Shown: piece by piece, positions 11,267 to 23,632 of the stretch
How positions within the stretch are numbered: the first letter of the stretch is position 1
How the letters are laid out: every line of letters begins with the position of its first letter
NCBI GenBank assembly: GCA_963965975.1
Contig: OZ014411.1
Location: forward strand, 10,671,501-10,735,500
From: Xestospongia bergquistia
Lineage: Eukaryota > Porifera > Demospongiae > Haplosclerida > Petrosiidae
DNA length: 64,000 bases
Direction: 5' to 3'
The notes under the pieces: generated by a model
What the model was told of the DNA's origin: nothing
The model's database searches: none
What the model saw: the letters and a program-made list of their open reading frames with translations, nothing else
Made by a program: the position numbers and the translations under genes

Positions 11267-14200
11267 ATGAGCTGGTATCATATCTATTACATAGCATCAG
11301 TTATAATATATATCTACAGTGCATATGTTACTGCTTCTGAATATTATGTCTCTGCAGCTCCTAATGGAGAACATTGCCCTTCTACTGACCTACCTTGTCA
11401 AAACCTCTCCTACTATACTGCTGATTCTGAGGTTTTTTCACTAATGACACAATTTTTTACTTCCTACAAGGAACACATACTTTAAAAGGTACATTGGTAA
11501 TCATTGGTGTAAGTAATATAACATTACAGGGACAGGGTCATATAGAACATGGCTTTCATGAAACAGTTATGCAATCCACCTCAGTAATAGATTGTAGTGA
11601 TTACAACAGAGGTGGTATACAATTTATTAATAGCATGGATGTTGTATTGAAATCATTAACAATAGTAAACTGTGGAGCATTTTTCAATACTAGATATGGA
11701 TATTCTGATACTAGCTTACTCTTTGTTAACATCAATAATGTCACATTGGAATGGGTATCAGTCCAGAATGGTTCTGGTATTGGAATCTATCTTTATAATG
11801 CTTTTGATGTGTTGATTGCCAATTCCACATTTACTAATAATGGAGGTTTTATCAATGTAGCAATTTTCTATGATGTCCGGTTTAAAAGACAGTCCAGAGT
11901 TAATATTGTGAAATCAAATTTTACACTGAACTTAGGATATGGTATGGCTTTGTTGTATTTTAATGAAAATAATACTGATATTGAGGTAATCATTGAAAAT
12001 AATAAATTTTTACATAATACTGCTCGGTATGGAGGAGGAGTTTTCATTTATTTCGAAAATGGAAGTGGTAGTATTGAGTTTAGTAATTGCATTATGTACA
12101 ATAATACTGCTCAGCATTATGGAGGGGGAGTGTTCATTGAATTGGATAATGGATCTGGTAATATTAGATTTAGTAATTGCACTATATACAACAATACTGC
12201 TCAGTATGGAGGAGGAGTGCAAATTCAATTGAATAATGGGAGTAGCAGTATTGAGTTTAGAAATTGCACTATATACAACAATAGTGCCCAGCAATATGGA
12301 GGAGGAGTATACATTTATTTGCGTGAAGAAAGTAATAGTATTGAGTTCAATAACTGCACTATATATAACAATACTGCATTCTATGGATCAGGGTTGTTCA
12401 TCAATGCCTATCAAGTTACTTCAAGAAGTAGCATTCAATTTTCAAATGTTTTGTTTCATTTCAATAAAGTACCAAAGAAACTTAATATACATCAATCTGC
12501 TGTGTTACTGAGCAACATTGAAAATGTTATTTTGGAAGAAATTGAGGTTAGTAATCATAATACAACTGGTTTACTGGCTATCAATAGCCTAATAATGTTT
12601 GATGGACATAGTACATTTGTAAACAATTCTGGCATTTATGGTGGAGGTATTGCTTTATATGGATCTTCACAATTATCACTAAGTCAGAATACAAACATAT
12701 CATTTGTCAAGAATCATGCCAGTGAGTCAGGTGGAGGAATCTATGTATCACAATTTCTTGATATAAATGTTACTACAGATTGCTCCTTTAGAGTTATTCC
12801 TTCTCATAAATCTGATGATGATAAGACAGTGTTATATTTTGTCAACAATACAGCTGGCACCTCAGGGGATGTCTTGTATGGAGGTAAAATCTCTGATTGT
12901 TTCAACACACTCCATTTTGATCAACTATTTTCTTATCATCCTCAACAGACTGGTCTATCATTAGTGTCGTCAGATCCTATTCAAGTGTGTTTTTGTGAAT
13001 CAAACAGACAAGATTGCTCTATTAAAAGTATCAAAATAACTGCAATGCCTGGAATTGATGTCAATATATCAATAGCTACTGTTGGTATAAAAGATGGCTT
13101 AACAAAGGGTGAGATAAAATTGACAACATCAGATACTTCATCTACTGTACAAACTGATAATACTAGGCTGAATGCAACTTGTACCAATGTAACTTTCAAG
13201 TTAAGAACAAACACTTCATTGAACACAACAGAAGTCTATGTAACACTTAAAAGTTCAATCAGTGAACCTTCATCTGACCCCAGACATAAAGTTATTAAAG
13301 TCAGCATTGAATCCTGTCCTATTGGTTTTCCACTGGAAAAGGAGACTTGTGTGTGTAGACCTGAAATAAAAACATCTTCAATAACTTGTGATAGTAACAA
13401 TCAAATTATAACTAGAGATGATAACATGTGGATTGGTTATAAAAATGATTCAGACTGTCTTATTGTTTATCCAAACTGCCCCTTTGATTACTGCAATGAT
13501 AGAACAGTTCATTTTAAAATCACCTCTCCTGATCCACAATGTCTTCTCAATCGGTCTGGCTTACTCTGTGGACAATGTGTTGAAGGACTCAGTCTCATGT
13601 TAGGTTCCAATCAATGTGGACAATGTACTAATAACTACATAGCTCTTATCATTCCATTTGCTGTGGCTGGTATTGCACTGGTAGCTTTTATCATTACTTT
13701 AAACCTAACTGTGTCTGTAGGTACAATCAATGGTCTTATATTCTATGCTAATGTCATCAAAATCTATGAACCCATCTTCTTTCCCAATGGCCCTGTGAAA
13801 CTTCTTAGTCAATTCATTTCCTGGCTTAATCTTGATCTGGGTATTGAGACTTGTTTCTTTGATGGTATGGATTCTTGCAGTAAGACATGGCTACAGTTTA
13901 TTTTTCCAAGTTATGTTTGGTTTCTAATAATACTCATTGTAATATCATCACACTATTACAGCAAAGTGGTTCGACTTGTGGGTTCTCATGCGGTTCCAGT
14001 ACTAGCCACTATGATCCTTCTCTCTTATACCAAACTGATGCGTACTGTCTTCCAAGCCCTTTATTTCACTAATATTCAGTGCAATGGAGACAATAATGTC
14101 AAATTATTGAGGTGGTACATTGATGCTAATGTCCAATATGTAGGAGGTTATTGTCATCTACCACTGTTCCTGTTTTCAATGGCTGTACTGATTTTACTGA

Positions 14201-14853
14201 TTGTTCCATACACATTCTACCTTCTTGCTATACCATTATTTGAAGGACCTTTATCAAAATACATGTGTTGCTGCCAAAAGTATATGAAGCCTTTCTTTGA
14301 TGCATATGGAGGTCCATATAAGGACAAGTGTCGTTTTTGGACTGGATTTTTATTACTTGTTCGTGTTGTCTTAGCACTGGTTGTGTCTCTAGACACTGAA
14401 GCTACTATAAGTTTGGATGTGTTATCATCTCTTCTATTTGTTATTATGTCAATGTACTTCCTGTTGAGAGGAATATATCAACACTTACCTTTGGCTTGTC
14501 TAGAGATGTCTTTTTTTCTTAACCTCATGTTAATGGCTTATGTGAATGTACAAACGTACAAAATGTCAAAATCAAGTCAAGTGTTAAATGTTGTTTTAGT
14601 ATCAGTATCATTTGTAGTATTCTGTGGTATTATCCTCTATCATGTCTGGAATCGTCTGTCTGAATCTTGCTTAAAACGACCATTTTCAAAAATTTTGAGG
14701 GTATTCAAGAAGCTTCCACGAGATTTTATTGCTGAAGATGCAGAAATTCCTTTAATGCGTTCTGGATCCCCTGCTTTAATGTGTGAAACTAGTTCAGTGA
14801 CTGTGGTATCAGTAGTAAGGTGCCGAGAATCACTACTATATGAAGATGACTAA
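11267..14853 (+). CDS. Beta-helix multi-pass receptor-like protein, one frameshift
   Basis: The ATG at 11267 gives a hydrophobic signal peptide and then a mature N-terminus (SEYYVSAAPNG, CP...PC). The frame breaks in a run of six T (11433-11438); beyond it a frame that is open from 11431 continues for over 1100 codons to 14853. One base at the run separates the two frames, so either this allele is a fresh pseudogene or the base is a sequencing error. The second part has about 30-residue beta-helix coils (NNTAQYGGGV type), a cysteine neck (LLCGQC...CGQC near 13560-13625), about eight membrane segments and the family motif FFDAYGGPYKD...R. It shares its architecture with 3499-7341 but runs in the opposite orientation. 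No introns are visible. A surface sensing or adhesion role is inferred. Confidence 0.8.
12028..12381 (+). repeat. Tandem 87-90 bp coding repeats in beta-helix
   Basis: Repeat units start at 12028, 12118, 12205, 12295 and 12382, alternating 90 and 87 bases. Each encodes one beta-helix rung pair (YGGGV...SIEF.NCTIYNN.A). The high nucleotide similarity suggests recent expansion within the gene; all steps are multiples of three, so the frame is kept. Confidence 0.85.
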
Positions 14854-16150
14854 TATATACTTGATTTCTTGACAAATAATACAATTGTTTGAATTATAAC
14901 TTATTAAAAATGATTATGTTTGATCTGTATGTAGTTAATAGCAATAGCAGTATGTAGTGTAAATTATAATATCATAGAAACTTGTTATTATGTACTACTA
15001 AAAATCCTGTTAATATGTTTTTATACAATACATGAATGTACTTTGTATGTATATTAGTCAGGTGAAATTTGTATTTGATAATATAAACTCATAATATATA
15101 TTTGTAAGTTTTCTAACCACAGATCATACATACTATTATCTAAACATGTATAAGACTTGTATAGTCTAGTAGATAGTATAATGAAATAACCAAGAAAGAA
15201 AAATATTTAATAGCAAGTTTACAATTGACAATTGTAGACTCTAACTTTACACATATAAATAATAGTTTGATATTCGTTTAAAAATTCACTAAATTGTCTA
15301 TTTAAACTTCTATCAACAATCCCTACTATACAATAGTGTTCTTAGTATAGAGATGTTACTACAGTATAATTTAGTCTACTGGGACTGGTATAATGTCTTT
15401 AATACATCTTAATATTCCATATATATATTATCATTTTTAAATCAGTTATTGTACTATTTAATAGTTGTAGATACTTAAAGTTGAACAAAAATATACCAAT
15501 CAAGACAAAGTTAGCTCCAGTGAGTTCTACAGAGAAAAAACTGAACTTCAAGTAGAATAAGCTATCATATCTGACAAGTCATGTATCTTGTTTATTAAGA
15601 TTACAATTGGTTTAGTTTTTATTTTTAGTTTATATAAGTATTGCAAGTGTCTTTTAAGTACAATGTATCCTAATATTAGTTTGTATAGTGTAAAGTTTCT
15701 ACCATCATCATTTTTTTTACTTTTTATTGTATATCTTTGATTGTGGTGTTTGTAATAGATTAGTTGTTACTATAGACATCAGTTGACACTAGCCTACACA
15801 ATTTATGTCCCACTATAAAATGGAGACACATCAGTTCTACTAAAGGGACAGTTACTGTCATGTAACCCAGATATTTAATACTGGTTAAGTGTTTCTAATT
15901 TGACCACATTATTTAAATATTGGAAGCTTTTAGATTTATTTAGAGTGACTCCATTTATCATGACATCAAATATGGTAAGTTAAATGAAGCGTAAATGTAG
16001 TAGTTATCAGATTGAAAGCTGGAGATTATTTACAAAAAGACAAGTGCAAATGGCTTAATATTAATATAGGGAAGAACTCTTGTACTCTCATCGATTGCTA
16101 CTTTTCATCAGTTTAATTTTACTAATACTTTGGAAATTTTAATAATTATT
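14854..16150. other. Gene-free stretch, 3' flank
   Basis: AT-rich DNA following the receptor stop codon. No coding frame, RNA gene or clear repeat was recognised. Confidence 0.35.
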
Positions 16151-16156
16151 TTACAG

Positions 16157-16270
16157 TTAGTGGTGCTGTTATAAGAGTCTGCCCTTTGTCAAAAGATTGT
16201 AGCCTTTTCTAAAGATTTTCAAAGACCTGGTGTTCCTATGCAATCATTCAATGGAGTCGATCTGCAGCAT
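16157..16270 (+). pseudogene. Unrecognised exon-like fragment
   Basis: After a polypyrimidine tract and TTACAG, an open frame beginning just after a TAA reads ESALCQKIVAFSKDF and GVPMQSFNGVDLQHL, which looks protein-like rather than random. The in-frame TAA close to the acceptor and the lack of clear partners suggest a decayed exon. The product is unknown. Confidence 0.2.
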
Positions 16271-16379
16271 TTGATATCATTGTATGTTTGTTATTAATTG
16301 TTATAATTACACCAGTATTTATTTTTTTGTAGACTAAAGCTAAAATTGAAGAAAATGAACAGATTGGCTTCATATGTGT

Positions 16380-16861
16380 AAAACCATTCCTTGTTTGGCC
16401 ATGGACAGACTAAGAGATCAAAGTTACATTCATTGTTTAATTAAATTGTTTGCCTTGTGTATTGCTACACAAGCAAACCTTGTATTCCTAGTATACAACA
16501 TTATAGATATGTCTGTATGCATAAATATATTTTATATATGTATTTATAATCTATATTATTCTAGTGTATCGTTGTGATTAGACAATTATATGATGTATAA
16601 CATTTAGTGTATATAATACTATCATAATAATATTATTTCAATTGTAGTAACAAACTAAAACAATGAGTAAAGGAATACCTAATATGGTAACTGTGGTGTG
16701 TAGGTAGTGAAATAGCTGTAATATTATTTATTTGTGAGAACATGTCTTGACATAGTAGATAATTGTAGGCCAATTATAACTACATAACATGAATTGTCAG
16801 AGAACTTCTAATCAAGTCTGTAGTAATATCACTTGATTCACTTCCTCTTGTTGCTGTATTA
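16380..16861. other. Upstream region of fibrinogen-like gene
   Basis: AT-rich DNA with no convincing gene. It should hold the promoter of the gene at 16862, but I see no clear TATA element at a useful distance. Confidence 0.3.
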
Positions 16862-17905
16862 ATGATGTGCTCTCTCTGGTCATTCACTTTTTTTGCTCTC
16901 TTAATAGTCTGTTGTGTTGAAGGATCCACTTATTGTGCCACTGACTGTGATAATAATGGTCAGAGACAATTTACTAAGAATGAAGAGTTGTGTTGTTCTC
17001 ATTCAAACAAAGGAGACATAATTCCTGTTATTAAAGATGATGGTCGTACTGGTTATGCTGTATGTCCAGATATTATACCTAAATGGTGCCATATAACTCA
17101 TAATGTCAGTTCGTGTTATGATATACTACAGTCAAACCCTACAGCTTCCTCAGGATATTACAATATAAACTTTCCTAATGGTAGTCAGGTTAATGTTTAC
17201 TGTGATATGAATGGTAGTCACTGTGATGGAGAGGGAGGCTGGACAAGAGTGGCATTTGTTAACATGAGTGAACCTGGTTCATCTTGTCCACCTGGACTAA
17301 TACAATATGACAATATTATTAATACTAGTTTATGTTGGATTACTAACGGAACATATATTGGTTGTAACTCTGCTTTTTTTTCTACTTACAGCCTCAACTA
17401 TACCAAAGTATGTGGTCAAGTGAGAGGATACCAATATGGATATCCTTGGGCCTTTTATTGTTATATTAACAATGATAATTGTTTTAATCATCAAATAAAG
17501 ACATTTGGAATAACTCTGACCTACAGTAACAATCCTCGTAAACATATTTGGACTTATGTTGTAGGATTAAGTGAACAAGAAACACACAGAGATAATTGTC
17601 CCTGTAATAATGGCAGTGAATACATGAACTATACTATACCATTTGTTGGTAATGATTATTACTGTGAATCAGGAAATACTTATCGTGATGGTTGGGTCTT
17701 CTATCCCAATGATCCCCTCTGGGATGGACAGGATTGTCCTGGACGTGAGACTACCTGTTGTACTTCTCCTAAGATGCCATGGTTTGTTAAGACACTAAAT
17801 GAGACAGTTAGTGACGATATTGAGTTAAGTACATGTGGTTATATTAATAATCATATCTATATGCGAGGTACTCCTCTTGACCTTGTTGAGCTTTACATAA
17901 AATAA
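16862..17905 (+). CDS. Secreted fibrinogen-domain-like glycoprotein
   Basis: Intronless frame of 347 residues. Residues 1-21 form a signal peptide (ALLIVCC core). A Cys-rich N-terminal part is followed at residues 85-130 by the start of a fibrinogen-related domain: Cys85 (SCYDIL), a Pro-Asn-Gly turn, VYCDMNG (112-118) and GGWTRV (125-130). The rest does not follow the canonical fibrinogen C-lobe; it has many Cys and N-glycosylation sites and the pattern GWVFYPND...CPGRETTCC. Similar proteins starting with a fibrinogen A-subdomain are common in sponges and cnidarians. No membrane segment is present, so it is probably secreted. A lectin or matrix role is inferred by analogy. A second Met at codon 2 makes the exact start uncertain by one residue. 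Confidence 0.8.
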   Translation: MMCSLWSFTFFALLIVCCVEGSTYCATDCDNNGQRQFTKNEELCCSHSNKGDIIPVIKDDGRTGYAVCPDIIPKWCHITHNVSSCYDILQSNPTASSGYYNINFPNGSQVNVYCDMNGSHCDGEGGWTRVAFVNMSEPGSSCPPGLIQYDNIINTSLCWITNGTYIGCNSAFFSTYSLNYTKVCGQVRGYQYGYPWAFYCYINNDNCFNHQIKTFGITLTYSNNPRKHIWTYVVGLSEQETHRDNCPCNNGSEYMNYTIPFVGNDYYCESGNTYRDGWVFYPNDPLWDGQDCPGRETTCCTSPKMPWFVKTLNETVSDDIELSTCGYINNHIYMRGTPLDLVELYIK

Positions 17906-18077
17906 CTCCTTCCTACTATACACACATAGATTAGTATATTACACTGTAATACATATGTATATGATTTATATGTATGTATATGTAATGTAGTGCATACTAT
18001 ATGTGTTATATGTACATTTTTATACAGTTTGCATAATAGATTTGAATTTTGTATTGTGCTATTATTTGTGTTGTTAT

Positions 18078-18083
18078 AATAAA
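18078..18083 (+). terminator. Polyadenylation signal of fibrinogen-like gene
   Basis: Canonical AATAAA about 170 bases after the stop codon at 17905 on the same strand. It is a plausible 3' end signal, assigned by position only. Confidence 0.45.
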
Positions 18084-18090
18084 TATTCAT

Positions 18091-19060
18091 TATGTAATCA
18101 TATGTTCAACGTATTATATAAATATTAAGATTGAGCAAGAAATATTAAATCTCTACTAAATATTGCAATAAGTAACTAATTTTTGTTGATAATCTGTCTT
18201 CTTGTTCACTTGAACTGACAATCATATCTGCTATTTAGTTGGTCAATATTTCAATATATTTTAAACAGCTTTCTTAATCTATCTATACCCGACCATTTGA
18301 ATATCATAAAACTTGTAATAATGATTTGGGCTACTGTTAACAATAAGAAGCTCAAACTTCTTTGCTCCATTACCTATTATATGAGCAGTTATATCTAATA
18401 AAGAGGAAAAAACCTTATTCAATATGCACTTTTCAAACAGTTTTAAGGAAAGATATAGGAGATGTAAACAATGTGATAAAGTAATGAGTTATTGCCAATT
18501 AACAGTATTATGAATAATTAATTAGTAATGTCTGGTGGGTGGAGCTAATTATTGATGTGGCTTGTTCTAATAAACAATATGTTCAAGTTTATCTAATTTA
18601 TTCACTGACCTATATAAGAGATCTTGTCCAGTCAAAATAAAATGGTAAAGTAATCATGAATGGCGGGTAATTATTGCTACTTACATGTAGTTCTATCTTA
18701 GTCTCTCAAGGGGATGACCTCACAAGACTAGTTCTGCAAAGCATAATACATCTGTAGCAACTACTGATAATGCTGGTTTCATAAGCTAATATACAGGTAT
18801 AGTTATATTGGTGTCTATTGGTATTTTAATATTCTTATCAACTATACATGTACATAGATGTCTTAATATATGTAGTTAATATATATGCCTTGTACTTCTC
18901 TCATTATGTGAGTGGGTAGTTATAGTTTGTCAATATTTGGTCACATGATCTGACTGTGTCCATTTCTGTAGGGATCATCTGAAGTTGATGTTATTGCTTT
19001 GTAAGAGGAGAACAAATGTTAATTTAGAATGAGTCTCTGCACAATGGGAGTGGCACATCT
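18091..19060. other. Gene-free stretch
   Basis: AT-rich intergenic DNA. No coding frame or RNA gene was recognised before the first coiled-coil-like exon near 19065. Confidence 0.35.
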
Positions 19061-19064
19061 AATG

Positions 19065-22000
19065 ATTAGAAGGAAAATTAAAACAATATGAAAGTGAAAA
19101 GGAACCATTAGAAGTCGTAAGTGTGGTGGGTGTGGTTAAAATCTTAATCCATTTCATCATTTGTTCTACTATGAATCTATTTAACATACCATACATCCAT
19201 TAACATACTATACATCCATTCAACATTACATTTGTCCATTTAGCTGTCATCTGACCCAGCCTATGACAAGAGACTAACAAAACTAAAGAGACAATAGAAA
19301 AATCATATTTTGTTCTAGAGGCCAAAGATTCAGTCCTGGGCACCAAGGAATGAGAACTCGTAGAATGTAAATATTATATCACAGCACTAGAGAACCAGTT
19401 ATTGAAGTATGCTACCATGAAGAATGACCAACATAAGGTAAGTGTGTTGCTAGTAATGATTCATTCCCATGCTTCATTCTGGTTCTATAAATTTCATTAT
19501 TAGATTCTCATGGTTCAGAACTATCATTCCAGGTTATTTTTCAATCTCACAAACACCTATACTAAAATATTAAAATTATTTCAAAATGCTGTAGATTTCT
19601 CTAAGAAATAATAAAGAATTTCAAGAGAAACTGTCTACATTTGAAACAAACCTCAATAGGTATATATACATATACATATAATATGATAGTAAAGGTATGG
19701 AAGCTACCCTCAATAAGTACATGTACTTGTATATGTAATATGTTAGTAATTGTATGGGACTATCCTCAATAGATATACATAAATATGTAATTTTTTTTTG
19801 TTTTTATTGTATTTTTTTCATGTTTTACTTTATAGGTTTTTAGTATGTTGTTTTTAATTTATTATATTGAGCTTCTCCCAAAAAATATTAAATTTTACTA
19901 AAATTTGTCAATAGTCAATTGTCTTAATTTTAGTTATATTTTAACTTGATTCTCTAATCACCAACTTAGAAGTTTCGATTTTAAATTTAATATAACTTTG
20001 AAAACTGAATCAGTTTAGAATTCAATTTTTATCTTTACTAAACATCTATAATCATATTGAATGAATTATTGTATTACTAATTCTTTAGATCATATTATCA
20101 TTAATATTTTTAACCAAAAGCTAAATTATTTAATTAATAATTAAATTAAAAACCTATTAAAAGTTTTTTTGTTGTTCTAGTAAGCTTTTTGCTGAACGTG
20201 TGTGCTGCTGTTATGTTTTCCCGCCATAATGATAAGTCGCGCGTTTGCTGTTCCTCGCTAGTCGTGTGCTGATGATCTAGTAAATAGATTCCTTCTTTGA
20301 TTGATCTCTACACCAATTGAAATTTTAATTTCTGTTTCAGTTTTTAATTAAGTTTTTTCATGTAATTATTTTTTATTCTTGCTTTTAATCATTAAAATAA
20401 ATGTTTATTTGTCATTTAATTTGTTTGTTGTATTTTACAAAGTTCAGTACTCTCACAAGATATCAACAAACTGGATGAGATCCATAAAGATCAGAGAGAC
20501 TGCATAATCACTGTCACCTTCCAACTCAAAGATCTTCCTCTCTGTATATTAAGTGTTACTACTTGATGATATATACTAGTAGCAATAGATTAACATGTAA
20601 TGCAGTAACATGTCTAAATAACAAATATAAATTTTATTTATGGTAAATATAAAAGTATAAAGTTTGGCAATAAAACAGTTTTAAGTGAAATCATATTAAA
20701 TGATACATTTTAAAGTACAGACAGTGTTGGGAATTTGTGGGACAAGAATGTCAATGGGAATTGGGTGTGGCCAAATAATGTTGTACTTGACTGGTTGATA
20801 TTGGTGGTAAAACAAATGTCTCGACTTGATGATACACACAATATGTCTTCTAGACAAAATGTACCAGCACTGTCTAGACAGTGGTAGGATTTGTCACCTA
20901 TGTGATAAGAATAAAAACAACAAGTCATAATGTTACAATCAGTACTATAGTCACATGATGACATAGAGGACACTGGAAAGTATTGATTGTTGAGATGATC
21001 AGTTAATATAGTTGAGTTAATATATGTCTTATTACAGCCACTTACAAGATAACAAGAGTTTTCTGTTAGACAACATATTCATTGAGGACCACCAACCTCA
21101 TGTGGTGCATAGTAACTAGTACATTTTGTCACAACAATTTTATTGACTTTGTAGTCATAACATGTGTTTATACTGTCACTATTATTTTCATACAATAGTC
21201 ATCTTTGCATTAATAATTTCTTTTCAAATAAAATCAATGGGACCAGTCTACATGAAATATTAAAAATACACAAAGCTTTGGTTTTCAAAGAATAATCCAA
21301 TTGCTCTTTAAATTATGGATTACCTTTATTCCATTCCAGTGTCCTCGACGCTATCATCATGACAAGCATACCTCCAAGCATGAGTCTCTGCATAAGTTTT
21401 ATGTTGTATTGTCTCACATACATAAGGAACTAACTTATTCTGCTGTAGTATACACACATATCACTTTAATGAATTTGGGTTGACTTTCTTTGTTGACACT
21501 TTAGCGGCAGTAGCTCCAAGTTCACCAGATAACACAGTCTGACTTATTGTCTTCCAGACCTGATCAATACAGGACATATGTTGGAAGATCAACCGTTTGC
21601 CTAATGTTGGTCCTCTGGCATTGTAGTGAGCTGAACAATTGACATAAATCCAGTAATACCCTGTGGATCTTCATGAAAGTAGGCGGGTCTTTACTTTTAA
21701 CCCCTTTTTAATTGTCCCAGTGTCAGTATGTGTAAGAAGCAGCGTTAAAAGACAATTTATAAATTTAATACAAAGATGAGCAGGTCTGAAAGTAGCTTGA
21801 TTATGTTCCTATTTTAAATTCCATTTCCTACTCTTTCATTCAAATACTTCACTTGTACAGAATGTTGTAAGTTATTATTAATTAACCACCTTGTTACTAT
21901 GACAACTGTTGCTGTAGTAACCCTATCTCTAGGCAAGAGGAACTGTAGCATAGTCCTTTACATCTACGATATCTACTCCAGTAACAGAGAATGAAGCTGC

Positions 22001-22822
22001 TAATAGAAGAGTAATACACTGTATGTACATGTACATGTATATCATTACATGTAACCAACTATAGCCATTAATGAGTGAATTGTTTATATATAATAAATTA
22101 TTATTACTGGCTATATAGTTGTAATAGTTACATGCTGTGTTTAAAAGTCCCAGTAATGGAATGCCATACTTTAATGTGAAATTAGTACATTTAGGTTCCA
22201 ATGTTTAAGGTTTAGGGTCTGGAGTATAATATTAATTTCACATTAAAGTATGATATTCTATTACCAGCACTCTAGACACTGCCATAATTCTATGTCATTG
22301 TAAATATAACATTGATTTTTACTCTGTTCTTGTTTCATGATCACAGAACTCAACATAATGATACTCTCAAACAACTACACTGTGAAATTGAGATACTTAA
22401 ATTAGAGAACAAAGGTAATGTTACTGTATTCCATTATGTATGTGATATTGATGTCTTTGTTTAGAGTTAAATTTTAAACTGGTCATGTGCAGATGTGGTC
22501 AAACACAATCAAATGAGATTACTAGTTAGTGAATGTATTTTACATGTAACTGGGTCAATGTAGATTGTGACTACTCACATTTGCATACACATAATTCAGA
22601 CTGAGTTCTATAACTATTATAGACTTTTCAGACTGAGTCTTTTCTATAGGTACAAAGAGTAGACAGAGCTACAGAAAACCCAAGAGAAATGATAGCTCAG
22701 AAACAGATGATAAACTAAGACCATTCATCTCAGACAAGGAAATGAGAGAGTTACAGAATGCATTGCAAAATGACAGAAGTCGAAATAATCAACCGATGAA
22801 AGTCATTGAACAAAAAATGTAA
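19065..22822 (+). pseudogene. Multi-exon coiled-coil gene or pseudogene
   Basis: Exon-like pieces encode charged, Leu/Glu/Lys-rich heptads. They are 19065-19117 (KLKQYESEKEPLE, then GTAAGT), 19244-19437 (ends LENQLLKY...QHK, then GTAAGT), 19595-19659 (NNKEFQEKLSTFETN, phase 2 end), 22347-22414 (DTLKQLHCEIEILKLENK, phase 1 end) and 22650-22822 (EMRELQNALQND..., TAA). The last three join in consistent phase with GT-AG borders. The 19244 piece contains a frame change and an in-frame TGA, so at least the 5' half looks damaged. The boundary of the large duplication (19923) lies in the long intron, and 20443-20566 is a phase-compatible alternative terminal exon. The protein family is not recognised. 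Confidence 0.4.
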
Positions 22823-23510
22823 CAAAGATACTACTGATGTAGATCACTAACAACTTCACATGCTAAATATTGCAATACATTATATGATAATACTACATCT
22901 TCAAGTACTATAATTATTAATCATGTATGATAATATGTTTTTGTAGATTAACTTACTCTCTTTTTCTTGTTAAATTATGATCACTCAAATATGGAGAGTG
23001 AAGTTTTTCTCAAGATGACAAAGAGGACAGTCTGACTTTAGACGAGTATAAAACAATTATACAAGATTTAAGGGTTAAAAATAAGTGCTAGACTCACGAG
23101 GTATAGTAGGAAAAATGTTTTTGACATTCTTACGTTCATTGATATATCTTTTTATTCATCCATTGATTTATCCATGAATCCATTTGTAGAGTTTCATTCA
23201 TCTATTTGTACATGTAAATATGACTCATTCAAGTTTGTTTTTTCTTTAATTTGGTCCTCTAGTTAAAATAATTAATAGCTGATCTTCAAGACTTGTTATT
23301 CTCAGATAAATGGACACCAGATACATATCTCATAGCAAGAGCTTACTTATGTACCTGATGATGTTAAGAGAGATGATAAGGATCGCTTTACCAATAATGA
23401 AAGGTACATGTAAGAAGACTGTCATTATGTGTGTATGTGTGTGTCATTTATTTAACTCTAGGTCTAGACTGCCACAACTAGTATGACACAATGATAGTGT
23501 ATATTAAGTA
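19923..23510. repeat. Segmental duplication, copy 2
   Basis: Direct copy of 1-3329 in the same orientation. It carries two extra blocks, about 21919-22051 and about 22929-23042, that are absent from copy 1. The first is bordered by the same short word (GTAACC) on both sides, which suggests deletion from copy 1 between short repeats. The homology ends at 23510, exactly where gypsy LTR-like sequence begins. Confidence 0.93.
22146..22271. mobile_element. Palindromic MITE-like element, copy 2
   Basis: Same 126-base inverted-repeat element as 2084-2209, at the corresponding place in the second segmental copy and with only slight differences. It was carried along by the duplication rather than inserted independently. 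Confidence 0.6.
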
Positions 23511-23632
23511 CTTTTGATTAAATTCTATGAGAGTCCTATGAATATGAATATGAATAGATGCCTGGTTCTGATTGTCTAATCATGTTCTAAAGTGTTTTGT
23601 CGACTAATTATAATGAAGATTAATACATTACA
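23511..23632 (-). mobile_element. Partial LTR of gypsy element
   Basis: On the minus strand a purine-rich tract (AAAGGAGGGAGCAA) directly precedes TGTAATG at 23632, the arrangement expected at a polypurine tract and LTR start. About 122 bases follow before the sequence joins the end of the segmental duplication at 23510. The LTR is therefore truncated, or its edge was used as a breakpoint. Confidence 0.45.

Noticed and set aside
12010-12294. Overlapping frames on both strands in the beta-helix repeat region
   Set aside because: They arise from the tandem 87-90 base coding repeats of the receptor gene, which keep several frames open.
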